Shown: positions 36,521 through 50,178 of the stretch, piece by piece | How positions within the stretch are numbered: the stretch's first letter is position 1 | How the letters are laid out: each line of letters begins with the position of its first letter | From: Trogon surrucura | Lineage: Eukaryota; Chordata; Aves; Trogoniformes; Trogonidae | DNA length: 64,000 bases | Direction of reading: 5' to 3' | Assembly (NCBI GenBank): GCA_020746105.1 | Contig: CM036618.1 | Coordinates: forward strand, 120,763,161 to 120,827,160 | Notes under the pieces: generated by a model | Seen by the model: only the letters and a program-made list of their open reading frames with translations | Told to the model about the DNA's origin: nothing | Databases searched by the model: none | Position numbers and translations under genes: made by a program

Positions 36521-38410
36521 TTTATGCTGAATGACTAAATGCAAAAAGATCAAGAAGACTGTGTTAATTGCCATCTTCAACTTAAATGGCAGAGAGATGC
36601 AAAATTTAACTCAACGTCTTCACCTGGATTTTTCTTTTCACAGCTTTTACAGGTACTGTTTGAAAATGTCCACTCTGTGAGATCAACTCACTATAGTAAC
36701 GCTTCTTTATCAAAGCATAAAAGCATCAATATCCTAAGAAGCCCTAGTTTTTATATATACTATACAAGCATAATATCAAGATTATTTCTTACATACAAAA
36801 TAGTGTCTCCATACCATTTTACGCTTTCATTTCAGGTTACTGACTTGACTTCTCAGCCTTGGTAGGTATAAAGGAGCCCTCACATCAGCTGATGCACCCT
36901 CTTCTCGAGATCTGGTCTTTTAAGAGTATTAGTCTGGAGAGAAGAACCAGGGAATCTTCAAAGTGGTGGTCATCAGCATAACCATTTCACACATGAGATC
37001 AAATCTAAAGTTTTTTTCCTAAAGCCATAGCTTGATAAGACCATGAAGTTTCTCAATACTGAACTGATAATGAAAAAGATTGCAGCTATTACAGCCAACC
37101 ACGTGATGGATCATCCACTATTCTATTTCTGCACTACCTTCAAATAGTGTTCAAACCAACACATTTCATATTAGAAGTGTAATTCCCTTGTTCTAATGTA
37201 TTTGTGTACTAACATCCGTAATACGTGGCAACATTACAGCTATCTTGATTTCAAATATTTGAATACTGCACTTTTAAGATGATACACAAGTTGTGTCACT
37301 ATTTTTTTTTTAAACAGAGGAGCTTGATTTATTCAAAAATTCTCGTACGAAAGGGGGCATATTACTGAGGCATTGTGTAAAATATGTATGGTCTGGCTTC
37401 TTAACAACATTTGAGAAGGAATTTATTTTTAATCCTTATGCTTTGAATAATCCTTTCTATATCAACTCACATATAACTTTATTGCTGGTATAAAGCAAAA
37501 TCAGACAACTCAGGCAATACTAATAAGATATCTATGACATTTATAAAAGAAAATTATATTAAATAATTTAACTTACTGTCCTGGTTTCAGCTGGAAATTT
37601 AAAACACTCTTTGATACTACAGTTTTAACTTCATATCCACAATAAACTAAAGACTGAAGTGATACCAATATAATAAGTAACATTTCTCCTTCTCTGGTGT
37701 TTAATGAATCTACGTATTTCATTTCAAGAAGCATATTGTATCTAAGCACACAGGAAAACTGTAACACATTGACACAGCAGCCAGGAAGGCAACGAGAATG
37801 GGGGAGTATTGTCCCTCGACCCTCTCATGCCTACAGAAGAAATACCTATTTTGGCAGTAGGAGAGCAGCAGAAGAGCAGCCTCAATTACCCAGCACACCA
37901 ACAAATCCAGGAACACCAACATCGACCTCTGAACAGGAGAATGCTGCCTTGTAACAAACGTGCCATGAACAGAGGGGAAAATATTCTGTGTTACAAGGCT
38001 CTAAGAACGAAATCTGGCAACATGAGGAATGTCTCTTTCAGAGGACTAGCTACATGTTTTCGAGGGAGTCTTACATCTCTTCACAGAAGCAGCACAGGTC
38101 CAACCCCAAACAGCATGAAACTCTCTCATGGGCCTCTAAACTGTTGACATAATAATTTGACAAACCTCAACAACCAAGGACAAAGTTGCATTTGTCCAAG
38201 CCAGATACAGGCACCTCTTCCTACATTTTAAGTCAAGTCAGACAGGAATCATGAATCTTATCTGCAACAGAATATGTTGGATTTTTCCCCCACAATAAAA
38301 CCTGAAAAAATTTCCAGGTGGTGTCTCCAAAAAGCTCTGCTGGGCACCACTGAAGAAGCACTGCTAAGGAAAAGACACCTTTTTTCCCTCTTCGTGACAG
38401 CCCTGACATT
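36521..38410. other. Noncoding stretch
   Basis: AT-rich with no gene recognised. A 108-codon plus-strand frame at 36539-36865 and a 112-codon plus-strand frame at 37809-38147 have no family features. A strong pyrimidine tract ending CTTTTACAG|GTACTG lies at about 36630-36656. Confidence 0.4.
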
Positions 38411-38448
38411 ACAGAATCAAAGAATCATTTGGGCTGGAACTTACAAAT
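38411..38448 (-). mobile_element. CR1 LINE 3'-tail fragment
   Basis: ACAGAATCAAAGAATCATTT followed by GGGCTGGAAC is the reverse complement of a CR1 3' end: octamer repeats related to ATTCTGTG, then the CCAACCTAAATGATTCT-type terminus. Only about 38 bp are recognisable, so this is a very short, 5'-truncated or eroded insertion in the same orientation as the 40.3-kb copy. Confidence 0.6.
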
Positions 38449-40281
38449 ATCCCTGCAGACTGATTCACTAAAGCGCCAAAGCATATGTTCACCTTTAAGA
38501 ACACATATAGTCACGACTGACGTCAATGAAACGAAGTCCACGCTTAATGGGTTGCTGGATCAGGTCCTAGACCACAGTTGGTTACCCATAAGCAGCTCCT
38601 AATCTGTCGCTGATCATCTGTGTGCTAGCAAGGCCTTAGAAGACAGCACAGGAAAACAAGAACAAAAGATACGGAGACAAGATGGACCGTTACGACAGTT
38701 CATCGCATCATCAATGCCAACCACAGACAACAGCTTAAAATAACGACAGGGTTTAGGGAACAATAAAATAATTTTGCTGAGATCATGCTGTTAAACTGGC
38801 TCCTAAACATAAACTAACATCATCCAGCTACACAGTTTAGGCTACCATTAGATTCTGCTTCTTGCACTGCAGAGCTTTTACGACTGTCTTCTTTTTAACT
38901 TCCTAAAATTAAGTTGATTTTTAAGGTAATCCATTAAATCGTTACAGTCAGAAAGCATATTTTTCTCTCCTCAACAGAGAACATCCTTTAGTGGTACGGC
39001 AATGTCACTTCTCCAACAATTAAACAGACATCATTTATACAGTCTTTACTACCAGTGTGTGGGACAATAAAATGCTTCCAGTAAATTGTAGGATTTTGTA
39101 TCTTCCATCTCAAGGGAAAGTCACTGAGACACGGGCCAGCATAGTTCTATGTCATTTAGAAAATGAAACATGGCACTTGACAAAGGAAAGAGTATCTTCT
39201 AGGTGGGACGCTTGCTAAGTAGGTCCTAGCTCTCAAAGCAGCAAAGACAATCACTTTTCCCTCCTGTCATTCAGAATACTGGCAACCTATACATTATCAC
39301 ACTGACAGAGAAACTACTGAAATTAAAAACATAAAAAAAACCAACAACCCAACAACGAAACCTTTTGCCTTGTGCACTACGTAAGAGTCCATAAAGGGGA
39401 GCGCAAGAAGGTTAACTTCCTTACTTGGGAAACTAAGATTAAGAAAACAAAACAAAAATTAAATCATACATACCCCTCCCACTGAATTCCCCAATTAAGT
39501 AATCTTCAACAGCTTGGCAGCTACAGGGCTTCAGATGGTTAAGTAATGCCTTCTTAAAGCGTGTATGCATATTAATGAAATGTTATCCTAATGTATATAA
39601 AGTAGAGCATTTATTCAACTAGAATTAGAGTATTTTTCACCTCCCGTTATTATCATCTTGGCTTCCTCAGGTGACATTAAAACCAGGGGAAGATGTATGT
39701 TTCAGAATCGCATGGGCACTCGTGGCATCCTGGTGCACAGTCCTCTAGGTAGGACACATCTCTTAGATAACCGATGCATGAATGTGTCCCCCCCCACCAA
39801 AAAAAAATCACCTGATGATGGGTTTTGAGTTCTTTCCTGGGAATCACAAGAGAATACTGTGGGGAGGGAAGGCTTGGAGCTCTCAGAAGAGAAACAACAC
39901 GTTTGGGAAGATCAGCAGCGCAGCAGCAGCAGGTGACAGAGCAGCAGAGGTCATCGCACTGAGAAGCTGCAGGAATTCAGGGCAGTTCTGAGCAAAGGTT
40001 CTGCCCCGTTCGTTCTCTCAAGACGTACTAAGAAGCCTCAGTACCCACACTGCCCACCACCACGTACGGCTGCTGGCAAAGATTGCAACTGAAGATGATG
40101 CAGCTCCGCACACACTTCCCGTCGCAAACGCACACACCTGGCAAAATCGAGTGATGGGGAAAAAACAACAGGGCTTGAGAGTAAGGACCCATGTGGTTCT
40201 GGCTGAAAGGTACTGAGGTGGAAAGACAGAAACTGCAATCTTCAACCTTCCGTGCTTTCTTCCCCAGCCAAGCTACTCTCT
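38449..40281. other. Noncoding stretch
   Basis: No gene recognised. It holds a C8 run at about 39788-39795 and a CAG-rich patch at about 39913-39950. Several overlapping minus-strand frames at about 40018-40330 abut the CR1 insertion and have no features of their own. Confidence 0.4.
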
Positions 40282-40742
40282 TCACAGAATCACAGAATGT
40301 CAGGGGTTGGAAGGGACCTCTAGAGATCATCTAGTCCAACCCCCTGCCAGAGCAGGATCACCTACAGCAGAGCGCACAGGAACGCGTCCAGGCGGGTTTT
40401 GAATGTCTCCAGAGAAGGAGATTCCACAACCTCCCTGGGCAGCCTGTGCCAGGGCTCTGTCACCCTCACAGCAAAAATGTTTTTCCTAATGTTTATGTGG
40501 AACCTCCTATGTTCCAGCTTGCATCCCTTGCCCCTTGTCCTGTCACTGGACATCACAGAGAAGAGCCTGGCTCCGTCCTCCTGACATTCCCCCTTGACAT
40601 ATTTGTAAACATTAATGAGGTCACCCCTCAGCCTCCTCTTCTCCAAACTAAAGAGACCCAGCTCCTTCAGCCTTTCCTCATAAGGGAGATGTTCCACTTC
40701 CTCTTGCTCCTGGCCAACACCTCTCTTCTTTACACTCACAGC
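40282..40742 (-). mobile_element. CR1 LINE, 5'-truncated, 3' end intact
   Basis: On the minus strand the 3' terminus is complete, ending in tandem ATTCTGTG octamers at 40282-40297. Before it lies the CR1 3' untranslated region with the GGTTGGACTAGATGATCTCT signature. The 5' part encodes the C-terminal segment of the CR1 ORF2 polyprotein ([20 protein letters not shown], then [39 protein letters not shown]). The element is truncated just upstream, the usual outcome of CR1 target-primed insertion, so the endonuclease and catalytic reverse-transcriptase core are absent and it cannot move itself. CR1 makes no clear target-site duplication and none was seen. Subfamily was not assigned. Confidence 0.95.
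40362..40739 (-). pseudogene. CR1 ORF2 C-terminal fragment
   Basis: An uninterrupted frame of about 125 codons within the CR1 copy matches the C-terminal tail of the CR1 reverse-transcriptase ORF. Recognisable blocks are the [20 protein letters not shown] motif, VYKYVKG, the RTRGKG..KLEHRRF block and [20 protein letters not shown]. The natural stop follows CALL. No start codon belonging to the element is present because the 5' end is truncated; the frame begins at the truncation. Having no stop over the whole fragment indicates a relatively young insertion. Confidence 0.9.
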
Positions 40743-43240
40743 ACGGATCTTACAGCTCTTCTTCCTTTTGAGAATAAATCTTCTGTATATCTTAAAACGT
40801 ATGCTCCAACTGAGCTAAGATGGTTAATGAAGTTAAATCCTGTAGCCTGGAGGGAAGCAGCTGCCCTGGAGCAGAGGAAGAACATTAGAGTCTCCCTTCA
40901 CTCAAGTCATGGTTCACCTTGGCTCCCGTGTGTGTTTTGGCCCAAGACCATCACCTTTGGTACAGGTACGTGAGCCCAGGCTGGCTGCTCTGGCTTGGGC
41001 TGCAGTTACAATTCAGATTTCTTTCTTAAACTTGGGCTAAAACCTGTCATCTTTGCCAAGAGCACAGCAGCAAATGCATCAAAGTGTTCATGGTCTTCCA
41101 ATAACTTTCCCGCTATTTGCCCTAAAGGACATGCCTGCTCCAAAACTGTCACGATTAACTTGGGCAAGGGGGAGAGCTGAAGACTGCAGAAGAAGAAAGA
41201 AACACACGGTATGTCCCAAGATGCTCTCATGGGAGCACAGAAATAGCGCACAAACAGTAACAGGGGTGTAGGTCTGCTCCCAGCCCTGGGTTCCTCCGCC
41301 GGCAGCCTCTGCTCCCCCGGGGAAATCCGACTGCCGGGTGCCTCGGGCAGCGTCGGCACGGCAAACCCCCGCCTGCCTCGGCTGCACTGCAGCTGGGCTG
41401 CTCAGCAGCACCTACGTGGCTATTTAATGTAAACTAGGAGCCCGTTTAGGATTTCAGTTCAGCTTTATCAGTGAAGTTGACGGACTGAGAAGAACTTGCA
41501 CGAAGCCACTGTCTCCAAGCAGTGGCCCCTGTAGGATGGAAGCAATTTTAGCGACAAAATTGTTCCACGATCCAAGCAAACTGCGGTTCAGGTAAGCGCT
41601 GCTTACCGCTGCTGTTTTCTCCTCCTGGATTATCAGAAAGCAAGTCGCTCGTCCCCGATGATAAGCATTTTAATGACAGTATTGGAAAACTTGAGCCATT
41701 GTCATAGGCAAAGCAAACCCCATTCCCAAAACTCCCCCACCTAAGACAACATAAAAGATATTTACATGGAAGGTTGCTAGCTTATAATAAAACCCAGAGA
41801 TATTTACAAAAGTATTTTCCAAAGCAAGTAACTGAATACCAAAAGCGTGAGCAAAATAGATCACCTTGGGGGGGGAATAAAAAGGAGGGTGGGAACAGAA
41901 GGCATCAGGCACTGAGTTGCAGGGACGACACACAAGGATGTTTCTGCAGTTAAGGATTTTAAAAACAACTGGTGGGACAAACAGTAACCCAGCTAATCCT
42001 TGGTACTGGCACGCTGCCTATTTAGAGAGAGCAGCAGCTGGTGAATCTGACGTAAGTCCCTGCATCCAAAGCAGGAACTTACTGTAATGAAACCACAGCC
42101 CACATTTGAAAAGAGACTGCAAACTCGACACCAAAAAAAAAATAAAAATCAGGATCTCAATACATTATGTGCTGCATTAAATTATCTCCATCCAAATAAA
42201 ATTAACCACGTAATATCACAATTACGCTGATTTTTATAAAAATTAAAATTAAAAAAAAAAAAACACGTTACTTGGACTGAACCTAGTATTTAAAGAAAAG
42301 AAAAAGAAGGGTGAAGATGAGGAAATTGCAAAACTCGCATCTTCTTTGGCTTGAAGAATACAAATCTGAGACCTTAAGTGGCATAAAAACACCATTGCAG
42401 GAGCCTGAGGCACCAGGCAGAACTACTTGGACTGGAAAAAATAGGCACATTAGTGAACCACCTGATTCAGGATCCAGTTACTCTTCCACCTCCATTAGAG
42501 AGCTGTAAGCATGTCAGTCCCTTTATCTCGGGCACCGTGAGAAAAGCACCTTCCGATCAAACCATCCACACCTCTCTTCCCCTCCCTCCACCCCTCTCCT
42601 CGGAGGAGGGCCGGGTTCACCTACGGCTCTGAGCATCAATAGACACTAACCCTGACCAACTGGTTTCCAGGATTACGGTTTTTCTTTCTTCCATAAGGGG
42701 AAAAAAAAGAAAAAAAAAGGGCTTTGAGGTACCTTTTAATCTTTCTCTTAGTTCTTTGGTATTAATTAGCAAGGGAAGAAATGACCATCTGCATAATGGC
42801 AGCAGAGGTCACGCGATGCCCCTGAATCTCATTTCAGGAATTCCAGTTGCTGCACCTGGCAAGGGTAATGGAAGGTGCGGATTTCACAGACAAAATCCTT
42901 TAAGGGTTTTGGGTGAAGGGATGGGCTGAGAGGCACACGAAGGGGTGAAGAGGGTTGTATTTCATTTAGGGAAGACACAAGAGGAAGTCATCAGGTCATT
43001 AAATCATGTCATTTGCTCCATAAGCAACTGTGAGCATAAACATCGGAGTTCTGGTTGTATCGTCTCTCACTGACCTTCAATGTCAAATATGCTCAGTTTA
43101 AAAAGAAAATGTTTTCTTTTGTTTGTCGTTAACAGCTAGCCTTGCAAAAATAACTCCGGAGCTGAAAGTCAAGCAGTGTTCTTTTTTTGTTCATGTATCA
43201 CCACAGAAATTGGTGATGGAAAACTTAATAGAAGTTGTCA
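40743..43240. other. Noncoding stretch with a GC-rich patch
   Basis: No gene recognised. A GC-rich patch at about 41270-41410 (CTCCGCCGGCAGCC, CCCCCGGGGAAATCC, CGTCGGCACGG) gives two long overlapping minus-strand frames (117 and 107 codons) by composition. A/G-rich runs occur at about 42245-42265 and 42700-42720. Confidence 0.4.
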
Positions 43241-43246
43241 CTGGAG

Positions 43247-43260
43247 CCAGCAGATGGTGG
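43247..43260 (+). promoter_or_regulatory. CTCF-like core motif
   Basis: CCAGCAGATGGTGG matches the CTCF core consensus CCASYAGRKGGC at 11 of 12 positions, the exception being T for the final C. Single matches of this quality occur by chance, so occupancy is unknown. Confidence 0.25.
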
Positions 43261-45483
43261 CTTTCAGTAAACTTGGGCAGCACCACCAAGTAAGAAAAGG
43301 GACGTTTTGCAGAGTAGAACTCCTCTTAAAACAACGAGATTGTGCCTCCGGGGCTGCGCTTGAAGGAAGGGAGCGCAGAGAGGCTGCACAAGATCAGGAA
43401 GGGACAGGACTGAAACGACTCGTTTTTTTTCCCTCCAACCATCAGATCTTTAAAGCAACGTGTGTATGTCACCCCCCTCGCCCCCACCCACCTTCATTTG
43501 CCGTGAGGAGTTTGGTCGCCTTGTGAATAGCTGTGATTTGCTGTCTACCTGCCAGCAGAGCTCCCTGCCTTCTACCGTGCCAGCGTAAGCGCTGTAAACC
43601 TGGCTCTGAAAACACAAGAAGCACTATGAAAATTTCTTGGCTATTCTGATCGACCATTCCTGCTTCTTAACCCTTTGCTAATTCCCTCCCCTAACACAGG
43701 CTGCGCTGCTGCACGTTTCAGGGAGTTGAACCTCAGTCTGGGGTGGGGAAGTTTGCTGAAATAAGATCGGCGTAGCTCAACTCAAACTCCAGACTGTCTT
43801 GATGGTGAGCCCAATTCTGCTAAATGTTCAAAACCTTCACAGATTTCTCTGTGCAGCCAGAAGGCCCAAGTTCAACACTCAAACTAAATCTGTTCTGCTT
43901 TCCCAAGATTAAGATCTTTCATTCCCAGCATTTAATTCACAGCTTTCAATGCATAAGGAATAACACTTATCTGAATTAGCTTCCCCATTGCTGTTACAGA
44001 CCGTATCACACCGATCCAGGCTTCCCCAATATTATTTGCTTTGGGATGGCCATCATCCAGAAGAAAACGTTTGCTGCAGGACGGCGGCAGCAGAACCAGC
44101 TCCACACAGTGTGCTGGGCAAAAACGACTTTCAAAAGGCGTTACAGGTCTGGCCCAGACCCTTCTCCTCCCATGTAATGTAGTCACTTGCTCGGGCCTAA
44201 GGAAAATGTGTGCAGCTGCAAAAGAAGACACTCTTCTTCCTCCTGCAGAAAAGGCAGTTGGATGTCTCAACAATTTAATTTCTGAAGCGCTCTGCATACC
44301 ACTGCCATTATGCATCTCACATTTCGATGTCAGTAACCTATGACGCTGCCATTGAACGTTATAAATAATATATCGAAAATAAACTCAGAAGTATGAATTA
44401 CCTTCACCAACTCAAAAGAAGTTGGTTGAGAAGCCCCACGCCATGGGGCCGCTTGCCTTTAAGTTACAGGCTGCTGAGCGTCTCGTTCGCTTTGTCTCCC
44501 GCAAGTGTCCTACCAGGGAAAACAGTGAGACACCAAGTACGGGTTACAGTTAATAAAGTTGTTTAGCATGGATGAAATTATTTCATATTATATTCATTAC
44601 AGTAATCTTGCATAAAATAACGTCCTGGCTTAATATTCACAGAAATTCAGCATTCTTCACCCAGGCTTTGCTTTAATTATCTGTAACGATTAACTCTACC
44701 ATTGAAATGGTAATTTGAAACGTTTCTGGCACTACGAGAACAGAGGAAGCTTTACAAAGATGTGATACAAATAGAACAAGACACAAATAGGTCAATGAAA
44801 CATAATAAATGTAACCTATCAGACTAAAAGTTGTCATTATATTATTCAAACATTTAAGTCGTCTTTATAGATTGATATGAGGACGCTTTGAAATAACATT
44901 CTGTGTTGGTCCTCACACGCTGATAAGAAACTGAATTATCTGCCAGGCCTGTAACATGAGCTGGAAGATGCTCTGGTGGCTGGACACACCAGGACACTTA
45001 AAATATTCTCTGTTTTAGACTGGTGTGCCTAAGGGAGGAGTAGATTGCTAAACATTCCTGTTGGTGGTAATAGATAACCTCCTTCTGTTGCCGTTTTTTT
45101 AATCGATTGATTCTTCTTCCAAGATGTCTGCTGGGCATGGTTTCCTGGAAGGCAGCAGAAGTGGTTTGGGATTTTATTTATGAAAGGGGGTTTCAGGCAT
45201 TCATTTTCAAAATAGAGAGAAATCTGGAGACAAACCTTCCCTTCTGATGAAAACTTTTGGTTTGAGGGAAAGGGGAGTATGTTCTAGTTCTTGAAGGTGT
45301 TTAAGTGATTCCCTCACTTCCAAAGATGTTTTACCTCATCCTGAAAAATAAGGGCACACCTCAAAGAATTCGAGGAGACAGAAGATGCTAAACACCAAAA
45401 AAAGGAGCGTACATTTACGTAAGTAGAGCAAAGAGATGGTGGCATTTTGGCAAAAAAACCACTCTGCTGCTTCTCCTTTGCAG
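43261..45483. other. Noncoding stretch
   Basis: No gene recognised. Opposed open frames at about 43932-44343 (127 codons minus, 100 plus) have no family motif. The segment at about 44340-44720 is complex, run-free and AT-rich and could be a conserved element, without any decisive motif. Confidence 0.35.
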
Positions 45484-45745
45484 GGCTTTCACAGAGCTGG
45501 TCCACAGCCTTCCCACGGCAGCAGGAATCTCCCAGGATGTCAGCTCAGCTGCGTGCCGGGCACAGAAGAGCGAAGGCTCCACGTACCACCGCGTCCCTCA
45601 GACTCATCTTTTCCCCGACACACCCGCCTCATCGCCGCTGAGTCAGTCGGAGTCAAGCCGGCTGTCCGGCAGCACGAACGGTCCGTGCTGCAACCGCGCA
45701 GCTCGCGCCAGCTGACGAGGAAGGGAACGGCTTCAGAGCCAGGAG
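45484..45745 (+). other. Candidate exon in a CpG-rich patch
   Basis: A strong acceptor (TGCTTCTCCTTTGCAG) precedes a 262-nt segment ending at GAG|GTAATT. One plus-strand frame is open throughout (about 87 codons), with Ser/Arg/Pro-rich text that includes the peptide ESVGVKPAVRQHERS. Local G+C and CpG are high (CCGGCTGTCCGGCAGCACG, GCGCAGCTCGCGCC), which lengthens frames by chance, and a minus-strand frame is open too. It also contains an AP-1 site (TGAGTCA) at about 45639. It may be an exon of a noncoding RNA, a regulatory island, or neither. Confidence 0.25.
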
Positions 45746-48700
45746 GTAATTCGCCAAGCTGTTCTGCTGCTCCTGGAGCTAAGCTGTAATTTTCCAGCAC
45801 GTTATTTGATTTTTACACGAGGGCTTCTCTGACAACACAAAACTTCCAGCCTGGAAGACGCTCATCCACACATTCAGGAGAGGAAAATCTCAGACTTAAA
45901 TACTCTGGGCCAACTTTTTTTACCCTGGGAGCATTTTAAAGTGGTTTACGAAATCAGCCCCAAAATGTATATAGAAAGAGGTTTATAACATTTGAAACGG
46001 TATTGTATTTCAACCCAATTTCACAGTTTTCCCCTTGCTACGGCGTAATGACCTAAGCTCCCAATCTCGCCGTCGGGTTTCTTTTTGTTTCGTACAGTAC
46101 AAACATGGATTTCCTCATAATAGGCCGCTTAGGATCCATACAGTGAGAGTATTTCCAAAATTCCCTCATTAAAATAGGTTACATTCCTGGTAGACTAAAC
46201 GTTAACTTGAGAAGTCTAAACAGATGCTGTAGGAGAACTCAATTTTTCAAGGCAGGTGGTGAAGTAGCAGCACTGCTGTAACCAATTGATCCTGTGACAT
46301 TACAGTGAGAAGATGCTGCAGCTAAGAAAAACGTCAACTTCATTTCAGCCCCAAACAAGTTATAACAGCAGCAACATTGGCTCAGGGCATTTTTTTTTTT
46401 AGGAATTAATAACCAGACAGGGTTAGTAGCCTGAGGCAAAGTCAAGGATTAAGCACTGTGAGGATAAACACGTACAGCAGCTTCAAATAACGTAGTTGAC
46501 TTCAGTTTAATCATTTTGTTTCGCCTTCAAAAAAACTTATGATCTCCAGACAGAAAATATAATTCATATCTGCAAAAGAATATACACATACACACACCCA
46601 CAGGCAAGAGCTGAAGAGATAAATGGAAACACTGTAAGAAGTAAACATCTCCCTCTTATCAACAGAAGGGGAAATCTTGCAGTGGTTACAATTTAAACAA
46701 ACAAAACCTCCAGAAAATAGGTAAATACTACCAAAAAAAAAATAACAAAACTACGTTAATGACCGTATGGAAGAGAAAAGGTAACTCAGGTGATCCCAAA
46801 GCTCATCATTTTCCCCCAAGAAGAATTGTGGAGCACTTTTCTACCACAATTTCATTGCCCAGAAGGGTTTCCAAAACTGAGCTCATATACCCAACTGTAC
46901 ATGCCTTTTTTTTTCACACAACCATTAAATAAAAAATAATCTTTGCTACGTGCATTGTTTAAATGAACTACATCGTTCTCTTCTCTAAAATAAATCAATC
47001 TAGTAGCTTTCAGACTAATTTGGAAATCCGTAGTCAGAACAAGATTCAGATTTCACCTGTAAGTAAATGAAAAGCATCTTTAAGGCACTGTCACAAGCTG
47101 TAACTTTGCAGGACAAACTCCAACAAAGAAGCTGAAAAACTAAAGCAACACTTTGATTTTTAATAAAAATATTTCCTTCCACCATTCACAATCAGGAAGG
47201 AATAACCGTAAGATGATACGCTTCAGCATCTTTTGCTTTGAAACGGTCTAACCAGCCTAACTCAAAAAGTTTAGCGTTGGAAGGTTTAACATCTATTTGT
47301 CTTTGACCAAGAGGAAAAAGGAGACTGTTCTACCTGCATAACTTTTTAACACTTACATCTAAATACAGTAGCTGGCATTTGCTTTCCCGTGTTAGGTACT
47401 TTTTCACTTCCTTTTTTTTCCCCCCCGAAGTAGTGAAAGGTCACTCTCCTACATCACTGCAAATGTTTAAAGGGCATCACAAAACTCTGATGCTACTTAA
47501 AATTACTTTAGGACTCTTTTTCCAACACTAAATACAGTACAGAAAATTCACAATGAGTAACTACGAATATCCTGAGCCGAATCTTTCAGAAAACACCTTT
47601 CATTTATTATATATTAAAAAAAAAAGCAGCTGTGGAGTCAGTTAAATATTAACATACAATGGAAAAGCTATTCATCTTTTTAATCTCTAATTTATATTGA
47701 CATGGAGATAGAAATGCATTTATTATTAACTATTTACTTTTTAAGATGCATAAATAGGTAGGGATTTTTAGACAGCTTTTCAATATTTGAAATGTAACCT
47801 GACCTCAGTGAAGTGCGAGGATGCTTTGTCGCGGACTGAATTAAGACCTCACCGTAAGCTCTTCTTCGATCATTCTTGATTCAGAAACACAACAGTTATG
47901 TCCTTAGAGATTTGTTCTATTGGAGTTGTTTCTAGGCAAAACACTTCTCAGGCAAACAGCACTTCTTGACTCACCCAAAAAAAGCATCATCTACCTCCCT
48001 GAGCACGAGTTTCACAACAAGGGACTCGAGGGCTTTAGTCCAAGTCCTTACAACATCTTCTTGTGGCTTCGGGGTGGGTGGGGTAACGTCCCTGGAGACT
48101 GAGACAGTATTCATGCCTGAATATCACCCGGGGATGTTGGAAAGGTTAACGTTTTGAAGAGCACACTTCCTCCTCGGTGAAAGAAAACATGCACAAGGGA
48201 AAGGGAAAAAATAAAGAATCTACAAAAAAATCCACCTCCTTGTAAGTTATTGAAAACGGGATGGAAAACTCCCAAAAAATGAAAGTGTCGTAAAACTTCG
48301 AGAGGCCTTACATTCCGAGATGGAAAAAAATCAGAGTATTTTAGTAAAAGTTACTTTCACAATTGCTGGTGATGAACGATGAATGAACGCAATTCCGAGC
48401 GCCGCGACATGTTTTCATTGCCTCTTATAGACGGTAAACTTCTGAATATTGAGCTATATTCTTGCAACGCTTTTCTGCCTATAAATTCTACACTTAGCAT
48501 AGGGTTATCCATTTGGTGGATTGCAAAAGCACACAATAAAATGCATTTTATCATGTATATGTGACAGCCTCAGTTGCTGTTAAAGTATCTTCCAAAAACT
48601 ACGATGCTCTTGAAGAGCCCTAAAATAAACATCAAGTCCCAATCACAAGTCACAGCCTCCTTTCTCCTGAACAATCGAGCGTTGCTGCAACTTTACTCCA

Positions 48701-50178
48701 ACCTCAAAGTACAAGTATTCAGTTCGAGGCCAGAGCTTGCAGGGAATTATCTCATAAATTATCAGCACCAGGTGCATCTTCTTTCTACTTCTGAGGAACA
48801 ACTGGTCATCCAGCTTTTTATTCCTTAGACAAAGTAGTTTCCACGCCATCAATCCACAAAGTTGACAATATAATGAAAAAACAAACAAACAAAAAAAAAG
48901 CTCCAACCAAGTTGTAATAGATTCAGGCTTCTACATTAAGTTTTATTTCTGCCTTTACTCCTAACTCAAAAATATTGGCTGGCCTCCACGTTTCAAACAA
49001 GTGGGTTTTTTGACAGCTAGTGCCAGCAGTTCAGAAGGTCAGCCACCTTAAAAAACAACTCCAAGAAACAAAAACCAGCAAACAAACAAAAAGCTCTCAT
49101 ATATTCTTTTTGCAGGTCATCTAGTGTCTTCCCAGACACTTGAGCGCTGGCCTCAAGCAGAGACAGCCAGGCTAGAACCGGTCTTATAACTCTCCAGACC
49201 AAGTATGATATTGCACAAGGATTTTTTCTTATGTCTTGTCAACATTTGCATAGTCTTTGTGTCTGGAAATAATTTCAGACTACCCTGCACGGGCTGTCAG
49301 CTTCCTTCTTTATGCAGTGCTCTCATTTGTCCCTCCTCAGAATATTTTTCCTCAGAACTCGGAAAATACCGACTCCGAGTCAGACAACGTTAACTGTCAC
49401 ATCAAAATACTTTCAATCATTTAAACCGTAACACATCACTCACCCAAAAATCTCTTTCCAAAGCATATCTGTCACTGAATTGGTGACATTAAACAGACAG
49501 AACTGCTGTCTGCTAAGAGCAGCATCCATAATTAAGCAAGCAGAATATATGAAGTGCAGGAAGGTGGGATTTCAGTCACCTAAGGTAAGGTTTCCCCAAG
49601 TTCAGGTACCTAGCTCACATTTAACTGTCAAAGTTTCCTATAAATAATGGAAAGGAATAAATGGCTTAAGACAGCAATTACTCTACCTTCAGTTTCTGAT
49701 TTGATCGAGCCAAATCACCTTCTGTGATTTATTTCTGTCTACCGATCGTAACAGAAAGCTCAGAGACGTGTAGCTCACATTTCGGTGTTTAAAGGTTAGA
49801 CATGTAGGAGGAGGTAAGATGGATCTCACCTCGAACTAAAATGTTTCATCCCAAAGCACAAGTCTGAGAGTAGAGGTATCCTCCGCAGCAAACTCAGGCT
49901 ATTTAGAAGCATGGAAGTGCAGTTTCATGAAAACACACAGTGCATATTGCTAGGAAAACACCCAAGGTCTTAACTTTAAACACGAACACAGAGATTATCT
50001 ACGTTTAACTAATGAGAGTGTGGAGAAGTTGCATCTAGAGCAGGAAGATGATCTGATCTGACAGCTGGTGACTCGGACAGAAAGCGCGGGCAGCAAAATC
50101 ACTTGGGCTGATGATCGGTGGATCCCACCACTCAAACCCCCAAACACTTGCAGGCACGCGTCAAGGACCCGATACACA
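45746..50178. other. Noncoding stretch
   Basis: AT-rich, no gene or interspersed repeat recognised. Short T, A and C runs occur (for example T8C7 at about 47411-47427). Open frames are all under 120 codons and feature-free. Confidence 0.4.

Noticed and set aside
37577-37594. TGTCCTGGTTTCAGCTGG, resembling the start of a common avian ERVL-type LTR
   Set aside because: Only about 18 bp agree and the following sequence diverges; no other LTR part or internal region was found, so it is not called as an element.
43932-44343. Opposed open frames of 127 and 100 codons
   Set aside because: Both strands open over the same interval with no motif on either; compositional.
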